DNA of 64,000 nucleotides from Shewanella putrefaciens. Its GTDB lineage: Bacteria > Pseudomonadota > Gammaproteobacteria > Enterobacterales > Shewanellaceae. The translations under genes and the position numbers were made by a program. The stretch is from positions 4,278,001-4,342,000 of the forward strand of contig NZ_CP066370.1 in the NCBI RefSeq assembly GCF_016406325.1, given 5' to 3'. This document shows, in pieces, positions 29,225 to 36,796 of the stretch (positions are counted from its first letter, which is position 1; the number at the start of each line of letters is the position of its first letter). The notes beneath the pieces were generated by a model, which saw nothing but the letters and a program-made list of their open reading frames with translations, had not been told where the DNA came from and did not search any database.

Positions 29225-29449
29225 TGTCCCTATCAACCTGTTATCCATACATCCATCAGGATTATAAAGGTTCGCCCCCCTATATGGCATACACTATTGA
29301 GTGTAATTATCTGTTTTACAAAGCACGCCACCGAAAGCAACAGACAGGCATAAATCATCATCTTACCCAAGGTAATAAATTCGATGACTAACCTTAAACC
29401 TGAAACGCTGCTAAATTACCCTCCTCTCTGGCGCAAATAAGGAAGCTGC

Positions 29450-31273
29450 ATGCTTTATCCCGAGCACAATTACTGGCGTGACACCCTTGCGGTGATTCGG
29501 CTCCGCGGTAGAAAACTGATTGAATTTGAACTGCTATTTACCTTGGTTTCGGCGGGGCTTATCGTACCTGCTTTTAGCTGGTTATTGCGCCATCTTATCG
29601 CCCAAACAGGCAATGTTACGATCACCAATTACGACCTTATGGCTTTTGCCATGTCGCCCTATGGCCTGTTATTTATGGTCATCACGCTCTTTAGCAGCTT
29701 TTCGGTATTTTTCACTCAACGGGCGGGCGTCACGATACTTGCTGCATCAGGCTTATACGACATTCCCATCGGCCCTGTGCGGGCGCTTATTTTTGCGGCT
29801 GGGCGTTTACCTATTTTTATCCGTCTCGGGAGTACCTACGCCGCTTGTTTACTGCTACTGAGTGTACCTTTTATCGGGTGTGGTTATTTGGCTTTTAGCC
29901 TATTTTTACAAGGGCATGACATCAACTACTACCTTTATTACAAACCGATAGAATGGTATTTCGCGCTAACAAGTATCCTTGTATTGGCATTAATTTATGC
30001 CCTTATTGCGCTGTATTTATGGGCAAGAACTGCTTTTTCGCTGACCATTATTGTGAGTGAGACGATTAGCGTGCTCAACGCACTTAAGCGTAGTTGGCAA
30101 TTAAGTGCCGGAAATGAACGTAGAATTATGTGGCATGCGGCGGGTTGGTGGCTAAGGATTGGCGCTTTAGTTTATCCCTTAATATTGCTTATTTCATGGG
30201 GAGCCGACATCTTACTCGACAAGGTTTCATTAACACTTTCGGCTGAATTAGCCATTTTGGCCTTTGTTTCCGCATTAATCCTAATGCTCAGTGCGGCATG
30301 GTCCTTACTCGGCATGTTTGGGGAAGCCTTTATCATTTTACTGCTGTACCGCCAGCTAGGGGAAAAACCCGCAGGGTTAGAACGCCTTGGGCGACAAACG
30401 GTAAAAAGAACGTCCGAACTGTCGGTTTATACGATAAGCGGGGTGTTGGTCGGCACTTTTTTAATCATGTTTGGCTTGGGGATATATGCTCTCAACACTG
30501 AGCCACAACGGGATGAAATCCTGATTACGGCCCACCGTGCTGGCGCAGCTAGGGCGCCAGAAAATACTCTCGCGGCTTTACGTTTAGCCATTGCAGAAAA
30601 GGCCGATTATGCTGAAATCGATGTGCAAACTGCGGCTGATGGTACATTAGTGGTACTGCATGATGCTGATTTAATGCGTATAGCGGGCGATCCTCGGCGA
30701 GTTGCCAACCTCACGGTAACAGAGATGCAAAGGTTAGATGTCGGTCGCTGGCACAGTGTAGCCTTTGCGGGGGAATTCGTTCCGACACTGGCGCAGATGC
30801 TTAATGAAGCACGCAATAAAATTGGTTTAAATATTGAGCTTAAATATAACCAAGCGGATCCCAGCTTGGCTCAGGCTGTGGTTAGCCTGTTACAACAAGA
30901 GCAAATGACACAGCAAGTGGTCATTACTTCGCTCGAAGCGAGGGCAATAGAAGAAGTGCAACGGCTCGATCCCTCTATCCGTACGGGCCTTATTGTCACC
31001 CAATCAATCGGCGATCCTAGCAGGGCAAATACACAATTTTTAGCCGTAAATCAGGCAATGGCTAATGAAAAATTTATTGCACGTGCACATAAAGGCGGCA
31101 AGCAAATCCATGTCTGGACGGTGAATAATCCACGGCAAATGCTACGTATGTTAGCGTTGGGAGCGGATGTACTCATCACCGATTATCCAAAGGAGGCGGT
31201 GGACATTCGGGAACAGTGGTTAGCACTCACTCCTGTAGAACAAACGGCACTACGCCTACGCTATATTCTCTAA
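29450..31273 (+). CDS. Membrane-anchored glycerophosphodiester phosphodiesterase
   Basis: A 607-residue fusion. Residues about 1-350 form a multi-span membrane domain of the type found in membrane GDPDs. Residues about 355-600 form the GDPD catalytic domain: ITAHRAGAARAPENTLAA, YAEIDVQTAADGTLVVLHDADL, GLNIELKYN and the C-terminal HVWTVNNPRQMLRMLALGADVLITDYP. The usual HRG is HRA here, but the His and the Glu/Asp metal ligands are kept. It likely hydrolyses glycerophosphodiesters, or lipid-linked ones, at the membrane to glycerol-3-phosphate and an alcohol. It abuts a convergent gene by 1 bp. Confidence 0.92.
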   Translation: MLYPEHNYWRDTLAVIRLRGRKLIEFELLFTLVSAGLIVPAFSWLLRHLIAQTGNVTITNYDLMAFAMSPYGLLFMVITLFSSFSVFFTQRAGVTILAASGLYDIPIGPVRALIFAAGRLPIFIRLGSTYAACLLLLSVPFIGCGYLAFSLFLQGHDINYYLYYKPIEWYFALTSILVLALIYALIALYLWARTAFSLTIIVSETISVLNALKRSWQLSAGNERRIMWHAAGWWLRIGALVYPLILLISWGADILLDKVSLTLSAELAILAFVSALILMLSAAWSLLGMFGEAFIILLLYRQLGEKPAGLERLGRQTVKRTSELSVYTISGVLVGTFLIMFGLGIYALNTEPQRDEILITAHRAGAARAPENTLAALRLAIAEKADYAEIDVQTAADGTLVVLHDADLMRIAGDPRRVANLTVTEMQRLDVGRWHSVAFAGEFVPTLAQMLNEARNKIGLNIELKYNQADPSLAQAVVSLLQQEQMTQQVVITSLEARAIEEVQRLDPSIRTGLIVTQSIGDPSRANTQFLAVNQAMANEKFIARAHKGGKQIHVWTVNNPRQMLRMLALGADVLITDYPKEAVDIREQWLALTPVEQTALRLRYIL

Positions 31274-31274
31274 A

Positions 31275-31703
31275 TTAAGCATTATTCGTATGCTTGCGCT
31301 TAACACTACGCTGAAGCAACCAAAAAATGATCAATACTCCAAAGGAGGCAGTAAAGGTGGTCAGCGTTAGCGCAAACCCTTTAAAGGAAAGTAGATTTAA
31401 GGAAATGCCATCCAAAACTAAAACAGCTAAGCCGAGTGGCATTTGGATAAATACGGCAGCAAACCAATCGTAAGGCAGTCGAGGAAAAAACCGATGATAA
31501 CAATAAAGCACAAGACCTGATAATAAAATCAATAAGCTAGCATCGTGCGCCGCAAGCCAAAGGTAGGCAAAATTATTATCAGTAATATTGGGTATCGCCT
31601 TAAGAAGATCGAGCATATAACCAGCACTGGCCACTAAAGCAAAACTCGTAAAACTCAATACTGCCAATAGCGCGCCAAAGCCAAGTGCGGGTAAATATTT
31701 CAT
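31275..31703 (-). CDS. Four-span membrane protein of unknown function
   Basis: A 142-residue protein with four predicted membrane spans, including FGALLAVLSFTSFALVASAGY, LLILLSGLVLYCYHRFF and FTASFGVLIIFWLL, and a basic tail (RSVKRKH). AGAGAG precedes the ATG. It converges on the GDPD gene with a 1-bp gap, so the two 3' ends nearly overlap. No family was recognised. Confidence 0.55.
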   Translation of the reverse strand: MKYLPALGFGALLAVLSFTSFALVASAGYMLDLLKAIPNITDNNFAYLWLAAHDASLLILLSGLVLYCYHRFFPRLPYDWFAAVFIQMPLGLAVLVLDGISLNLLSFKGFALTLTTFTASFGVLIIFWLLQRSVKRKHTNNA

Positions 31704-32083
31704 TTAACATCTCTCTACTTACAAGGGAAATACACTTCTCACATCCCCTAAAAATCACAACATAGAAGATATGGGGATAAAACTGACTCTAGCTACAATA
31801 ACAGTCTAAATTTCCCTTAGCTATTAAGACCATAGTCTTATGCTGACAACAAACTTTGCTTGAAAAAACAAGATCAAACTCTGCATTAAGCTAGTGTTTT
31901 CAGCGAAGTAAACCAGTAAGCAATTAAAATTACTAGATTAATCAAATTCTCAACACATCAATTAGTGATACTACCCACAATCTAGCCACCCATTTGGGCG
32001 AAATAGACTAGCCAACTTAACCAATAACGCTTAGGATCAGGGTTGCATTTTCAAGCCAACATATTGTGGAGTATCAAAACATT
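31704..32083. other. Intergenic region upstream of mtnC
   Basis: An AT-rich gap of about 380 bp between divergent genes. The only structure noted is the small palindrome TAAGAC-CATA-GTCTTA at 31825-31840. It is not a good MetJ box. No gene was seen. Confidence 0.5.
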
Positions 32084-32764
32084 ATGGGTATCAGAGCCAT
32101 AGTCGTAGACACAGCAGGCACCACGACAGACCTAAACTTTATCCAAGATGTACTATTCCCCTATTCTGTCAAAGCCTTGCCAGACTTTTTAGAACAGAAC
32201 CAACACAATGTATTGGTTGAAAACTGTATTTGTGACACTAAAGATATCGCCCTAGAGCCAGAGGCTGACCTAGCGCGTGTAACTGAAATCCTGCAACAAT
32301 GGGTTAATGAAGACCGTAAAGCCACACCGCTTAAAACCCTACAAGGGTTAATTTGGAAGCAAGGCTATGCCCACGGTGAATTTAAGGGCCATATCTTCCC
32401 TGACTTTATTGAAGCGGTGAAGCGTTTTAGCGCACAAAATCTGCGTATTTACAGCTTTTCATCAGGCTCTGTCGACGCCCAAAAGTTGTTATTTAGCCAC
32501 AGTGACGGCGGTGATTTAACCGAGATGTTTAACGGTCATTTTGATACCCGTACAGGCAATAAGCTAGATAAGCAAGCTTACTGCAATATTCTCAACACCA
32601 TCAGCTTAAGCCCTAAACAAGTACTGTTTGTCTCTGATGTGATTGAAGAATTAAAAGCTGCCGACGCTGCGGGAATGATGACCTGCCAAATGGTTCGCGA
32701 CAGCAAACAACGCACCGGTGAGTTCCATAAAATCAGTAGTTTCGACGAACTACTGATTGAATAA
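32084..32764 (+). CDS. mtnC: Acireductone synthase (enolase-phosphatase E1)
   Basis: A HAD-superfamily enzyme of the methionine salvage pathway that enolises and dephosphorylates 2,3-diketo-5-methylthiopentyl-1-phosphate. The ATG at 32084 gives 226 residues, the usual size; a GTG at 32066 would overlap the GGAG ribosome site. The HAD motifs are [10 protein letters not shown] (Asp nucleophile), [22 protein letters not shown] (Lys) and [19 protein letters not shown]. No other salvage gene is in the window. Confidence 0.95.
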   Translation: MGIRAIVVDTAGTTTDLNFIQDVLFPYSVKALPDFLEQNQHNVLVENCICDTKDIALEPEADLARVTEILQQWVNEDRKATPLKTLQGLIWKQGYAHGEFKGHIFPDFIEAVKRFSAQNLRIYSFSSGSVDAQKLLFSHSDGGDLTEMFNGHFDTRTGNKLDKQAYCNILNTISLSPKQVLFVSDVIEELKAADAAGMMTCQMVRDSKQRTGEFHKISSFDELLIE

Positions 32765-32826
32765 CACGATTTTTAATAACACAATAATCGACTAATTCAA
32801 CCAAAGCTGATTTAGCCTATAAAATG

Positions 32827-32850
32827 AAAGCGACCTTGTGGTCGCTTTTT
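32827..32850 (+). terminator. mtnC: Terminator of mtnC
   Basis: A 9-bp stem (AAAGCGACC / GGTCGCTTT) has a TTGT loop and is followed by more T. A degenerate copy of this hairpin lies at 34156-34177, on the other side of the next gene. Confidence 0.88.
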
Positions 32851-33955
32851 ATTCGCCTAAACCAATATCCTTCCCTGCCAGCGGAAACGCCGCTGAGATA
32901 CACCGTTTCACTTCAAAACGATAGCCATAGTCGGCGCTTTTATCGGGTGTGATCTGCAAAATTTCGTAATCATTTAATTCGATCACATTCGACCCGGCAG
33001 GCTTTTCACAACGTGAGCGACTATTGGCTTCAAGTGTAAAAGCGAATGTCGCTAGCCATTGCCGTACTAAATGCTGATATTGAGTGCGCACCGACGCATA
33101 GGCTTTCTTACGTTCCTCCTCTTCTTTAAGGTCTTCGGCGTTACTTGCCATCTGTTCGCTGGTCTGTTTATCGTCTTGGGTATCAAGGGCCGCTTGAGTC
33201 AACTCTGCAATCGGCACCGTCAGCACATCGGTCGCATCCGGAATCCTCACCGATTTTGGCTCGGAGGGTGCATGCTCAGAAGCCTGTTGGGTTGTCGTGA
33301 CCAAATCACCAAATGAGGTTTGAATACGGGTTTCTAAATCAATTAACAGACTCAAGTGGTACAGCACCACAGACGCCAACACGATACGGATCAAAAAAGT
33401 CGTTTTACGGAATGAGGTATGCGAGGTGAGCTGTAACGATTTGACACCTAAAGGTTTAAGCAAAAAGATTAAGACTAGGTAGATAGGTATAATTAACTGC
33501 AATGCCAACAGCACAATAGCGCTCACCATCAAAAACCAAGCGGGCATATAGAGTAAAATCGCTAAGTTATGGGTGTAATCTAAGTCGCTTGCCGATACCC
33601 CGACCACTTCGTTGACTATCGCGCCAGACCAGCCCAAAGCAAAGTTGGCAATAATGGCATAAAACAGCAACAAAACCGCCTTACCCGCTAGGCTGTGCCA
33701 AACTCGCTCAAACACTGGCCAGAACTCGATAGCCATAGCGATTACGGCAATCACAGCGACCACTCCCATTGCATCACTACTAAAAGCCAGTATCAAAGCA
33801 ATAAGATACAACTTTTGCGCAAAAGATAACCTAGACAACCCTTGGGATAAATGACGCCATAGCTTTCCCAAACCTAAACGGATTTCACTCAGTGATGGTA
33901 AGCTGAGCTTTCGCAAGTATTGGCGAGTAGACCCAATGTAACCAATTAAATTCAT
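32849..33955 (-). CDS. Uncharacterised membrane protein, paralogue of 12243-12968
   Basis: 368 residues from the ATG at 33955 (frame open to 34129; no start has a good ribosome site, so the N-terminus is uncertain). About 80 basic N-terminal residues are followed by four or five membrane spans, a long acidic/Gln-rich stretch (EHAPSEPKSVRIPD through AEDLKEEEERKKAY) and a C-terminal soluble part with two Cys. The membrane core matches the 12243 protein: FWPVFERVW, an AGK, VVGVSASDLDY and LLYMPAW align over 62 residues with one gap. The function is unknown. Confidence 0.7.
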   Translation of the reverse strand: MNLIGYIGSTRQYLRKLSLPSLSEIRLGLGKLWRHLSQGLSRLSFAQKLYLIALILAFSSDAMGVVAVIAVIAMAIEFWPVFERVWHSLAGKAVLLLFYAIIANFALGWSGAIVNEVVGVSASDLDYTHNLAILLYMPAWFLMVSAIVLLALQLIIPIYLVLIFLLKPLGVKSLQLTSHTSFRKTTFLIRIVLASVVLYHLSLLIDLETRIQTSFGDLVTTTQQASEHAPSEPKSVRIPDATDVLTVPIAELTQAALDTQDDKQTSEQMASNAEDLKEEEERKKAYASVRTQYQHLVRQWLATFAFTLEANSRSRCEKPAGSNVIELNDYEILQITPDKSADYGYRFEVKRCISAAFPLAGKDIGLGE

Positions 33956-34155
33956 TATTATTTTACATTCCATTGAAATAGTAAGACGGACAACATTTGC
34001 CACTGTGATGGCAACGGCATCACTCAATCTCGGTACATTGATAACTTTGGCTATCGCTAGCCAAAGTTGAAGGTTCTGTTTAGAGTCGAATGAAAGCCCT
34101 GCAACACCCAAACGCCAGTTTAAATCCAATTAAAATGAACTTGAGAGAGGAAATC

Positions 34156-34177
34156 AAAGCGGCCTTATGGTCACTTT
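34156..34177. repeat. Degenerate copy of the mtnC terminator hairpin
   Basis: AAAGCGGCC-TTAT-GGTCACTTT differs from the mtnC terminator (AAAGCGACC-TTGT-GGTCGCTTT) at only three positions. The two copies flank the membrane-protein gene. This one has lost one base pair and most of the T-run. Confidence 0.6.
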
Positions 34178-34308
34178 TGCAAATCGATAAACCTGACTCA
34201 GGATTAACTATACGACACTTAACTTCTGCTCGGAAAATACGGTTTTAGCGACAAACATGCCATTAAGTGCAGCAGGAAAGCCAGCATAAACCGACCTATG
34301 TTCATAAT

Positions 34309-34704
34309 CTAACGATCCGCAGGATGGTTAACACCATCATTAGTGGGCACATTTTCCAATTCAAATGGGTTTACTCCTTCTAGGCAACCTATGTTATAGC
34401 CATATTCATGGGGATTAGAACGCCGTTGGTGATGGGTGTAAATACCGCAGTTGGAGCAGAAGTAATGCTTAGCGGTTTTGGTATTGAATTCATAGAGCTT
34501 CAGCGCATCCTCACCCTTGAGGATCTTAATCCCCGCTAGCGGCACTGAGCCAACAATTGCACCTTTACGGCGGCAGATAGAACAATCGCAACGGCGTGGA
34601 TTTTCGATGCCATTAGGTAATGACAACTCCAATACCACGGCACCACAATGGCAGGACGCTCTGTGTTTTGGCTGAATAAGGGTATTTCCCACTTGTTTAA
34701 TCAC
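34309..34704 (-). CDS. GFA (glutathione-dependent formaldehyde-activating) fold protein
   Basis: A 131-residue zinc-binding protein of the GFA/CENP-V family. Cys ligands appear as SCHCGAV, RRCDCSICRRKG and FCSNCGIYTHHQ. The GTG start at 34704 has AAGGAG 7 bp upstream. Members bind glutathione adducts or have no known substrate, so a formaldehyde role should not be assumed. It is alone and divergent from a thioesterase. Confidence 0.9.
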   Translation of the reverse strand: MIKQVGNTLIQPKHRASCHCGAVVLELSLPNGIENPRRCDCSICRRKGAIVGSVPLAGIKILKGEDALKLYEFNTKTAKHYFCSNCGIYTHHQRRSNPHEYGYNIGCLEGVNPFELENVPTNDGVNHPADR

Positions 34705-34827
34705 ACCCCACTCCTTATGTTATCGCTCGAATGTCCACAGTTTTAGGCTTGTCGCTCGCTCCTTATACTGCTAGTCTGGCCTTCTTAAACGAGCGTTTCA
34801 ACTAATGTTTTTACAATGGATAATGCA

Positions 34828-35256
34828 ATGGAAAAGTTTCTCGCACAGCATCCTATAGTCACCGAAATCCCCGTCGCTTGGGGCGAAATGGATGCCCTGC
34901 AACACGTGAATAATGTGGTGTATTTCCGCTATTTTGAAACGGCACGTATCGACTTTTTTAATCGCCTCTTCCCACTAGATAGCCTTTATAAATCAGGCAT
35001 TGGCCCCGTAATCAGTGAAAATCAGGCTCGCTATAAACGCCCAGTGACTTTCCCCGATACTTTATTGGTAAGTGTCAGCATTAGCGATATTCACAGCGAT
35101 AGATTTACCATGCATTATCAGGCTTTTAGTAAACAGCAGCAGGCAGTAACGACGTTAGGCACTTCAGTCGCCGTAATGTTTAACTTTAAAACGGGCAAAA
35201 AGGCCGAGTTACCGGCAGAACTGCTGGCGATTCTCAAACAGCACGAAGTCGCTTAA
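34828..35256 (+). CDS. Acyl-CoA thioesterase (4HBT/YbgC-like hotdog fold)
   Basis: A 142-residue hotdog-fold enzyme. VAWGEMDALQHVNNVVYFRYFETARIDFF is the 4-hydroxybenzoyl-CoA thioesterase signature, with the catalytic Asp before the helix. The start at 34828 has GGAT upstream; an ATG four codons earlier is also possible. It likely hydrolyses short or medium acyl-CoA; the substrate is unknown. It is followed by a small GNAT gene on the same strand. Confidence 0.88.
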   Translation: MEKFLAQHPIVTEIPVAWGEMDALQHVNNVVYFRYFETARIDFFNRLFPLDSLYKSGIGPVISENQARYKRPVTFPDTLLVSVSISDIHSDRFTMHYQAFSKQQQAVTTLGTSVAVMFNFKTGKKAELPAELLAILKQHEVA

Positions 35257-35325
35257 GCTTTAAGCTATCCGAGCCCATAGATAAATTGCCAGCACACTTT
35301 AGGCCATACCTTGAGGGAAGCATGT

Positions 35326-35592
35326 ATGTCAGATAACGAAAATATCGAGATAGCCATTGAACATCAACAGGATAAACAGCGTTTTATTATCCCTGTCGAC
35401 GGCTATGAAGCCGTCTTGGAATACCGATTATCTGGCAAGAATATCGATTTTAGCCGCACCTTTGTCCCCAACGAGCTGCGCGGTAAAGGCCTTGCCGAAC
35501 GCTTAGTGCGCCACGGCTTAAAGTGGGCCAAAAGCCAAGATTTGGCTATCCAAGCCAGTTGCTGGTATGTGCAGAAGTTTTTGAAAAACTAA
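35326..35592 (+). CDS. Small GNAT-fold N-acetyltransferase (YjdJ/YidJ type)
   Basis: An 88-residue minimal GNAT domain. The acetyl-CoA loop is NELRGKGLAERLVRHGLKWAK, and CWYVQKFL closes the fold. The ATG at 35326 has GAGGGAAG upstream; a TTG five codons earlier would overlap it. The substrate is unknown. Its stop overlaps the end of the convergent HPP gene by 4 bp. Confidence 0.85.
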   Translation: MSDNENIEIAIEHQQDKQRFIIPVDGYEAVLEYRLSGKNIDFSRTFVPNELRGKGLAERLVRHGLKWAKSQDLAIQASCWYVQKFLKN

Positions 35593-36137
35593 ATCCAATA
35601 AACAGGGTAATGGCGCTTGGGATCGGTGGAGAGATTATTGACCACCAGCGCGACCAGTAAGAGCAATACTGAGCCGAGGAACACTGGCATTAACGCGTAA
35701 AGAAAGCCGAGTTGATGCACGTTTTCACCGCCAATCACGGCAATCAATGTCGTTGCACCGTCCGGTGGATGAAGAGTACGAGTCAGGTACATGAATGCGA
35801 TAGACAGGGATACCGCTAAGGCGCTCGCCAGCACCACATAATCGCCACACACTTGGTACACTGCGACCCCAATTAAGGCCGATAACACACTGCCACCAAT
35901 CAAGTTACGCGGCTGAGAAAACTCCGCCAGCGGTGCACCGTACACCAGCACAGCCGACGCACCAAACGAGCCAATGACAAACATAGTGTCGACGAGGTTT
36001 TCACTCATATAATTTGCGAGACTCGCGACCAAGTAAATGCCACAGAAAGCCCCAATCCATGACCACACAATCTTTTTAAGTGGCTGTCTTGGTGGACAAA
36101 TGTCCTTCGATCGCATGCGGGTAAAATAGAATCTCAT
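35589..36137 (-). CDS. HPP family integral membrane protein
   Basis: 182 residues from the ATG at 36137 (a TTG at 36167 and an ATG at 36116 are alternatives, none with a strong ribosome site). Four or five membrane spans are present, with the signature TRTLHPPDGATTL that names the family, and SFGASAVLVYGAPLAEFSQPRN, another conserved block. Some HPP proteins are linked to nitrite transport; the substrate here is unknown. It overlaps the convergent GNAT gene by 4 bp. Confidence 0.85.
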   Translation of the reverse strand: MRFYFTRMRSKDICPPRQPLKKIVWSWIGAFCGIYLVASLANYMSENLVDTMFVIGSFGASAVLVYGAPLAEFSQPRNLIGGSVLSALIGVAVYQVCGDYVVLASALAVSLSIAFMYLTRTLHPPDGATTLIAVIGGENVHQLGFLYALMPVFLGSVLLLLVALVVNNLSTDPKRHYPVYWI

Positions 36138-36260
36138 GGTTAATCCGAACCGATAAAAATTAAGCAATACAGATAAGTGATCTGCATCACAGTTAGCGGG
36201 TCGACAAATTAACCCTTCAGCAGCGCAATTGCAATTACGCTGACCGAAAGAGTAAGCAGA

Positions 36261-36671
36261 CTAAGCGCTTTCACCACTCAGATTAGCGAGCATTTCGCGG
36301 ATATCTTCAGGAATCGGGCGGCTTTTTTCACTGCTGTAATCGTAATGTACGAGTGTGGTTTTCACTTCGGCGGTCTTGTTGCCCGCTTGCCAACAGGTTT
36401 GGGTCAGCTCGAAGCTGCTATTACCGATACGGCTGACATAGGTTTTTACTGTGACACTCTTGCCATAGTAAGTCGGCGCGATAAAGGTCACGGTAAACCC
36501 CGCTACGATTAAGTTCCACTGATGTAAATCCAGCTCAGGATTAAAAATCTCAAAGATTGGCGTGCGCGCCGCTTCGCACCATACGGGGATAACAGTGTTG
36601 TTGATATGACCTAGGCCGTCAGTTTCAGTAAATCTTGGATTGATTTCGAGACTGTATTCTGTGGCTGACAT
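36261..36671 (-). CDS. Acyl-CoA thioesterase (4HBT hotdog fold)
   Basis: A 136-residue hotdog protein. NPRFTETDGLGHINNTVIPVWCEAARTPIFEIF fits the 4HBT active-site block, with Asp before GLGHINN. AAGGAAG precedes the ATG. It is the third thioesterase-like protein of the window, and not closely alike to the other two. The substrate is unknown. Confidence 0.88.
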   Translation of the reverse strand: MSATEYSLEINPRFTETDGLGHINNTVIPVWCEAARTPIFEIFNPELDLHQWNLIVAGFTVTFIAPTYYGKSVTVKTYVSRIGNSSFELTQTCWQAGNKTAEVKTTLVHYDYSSEKSRPIPEDIREMLANLSGESA

Positions 36672-36796
36672 GCAAACTTCCTTTTTATTATTTTATGAAT
36701 GGAAGAGCGTGGTAATTATCGCAATGAAACCAACCACCAAACTCATCCATTATCCTAAGCCAAACAGGTTCTAGCCACTAGCCCAAACCTAGCATT

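Noticed and set aside
31825..31840. MetJ-like box upstream of mtnC (TAAGAC-CATA-GTCTTA)
   Set aside because: It does not match the tandem AGACGTCT pattern and lies about 245 bp from the start codon.
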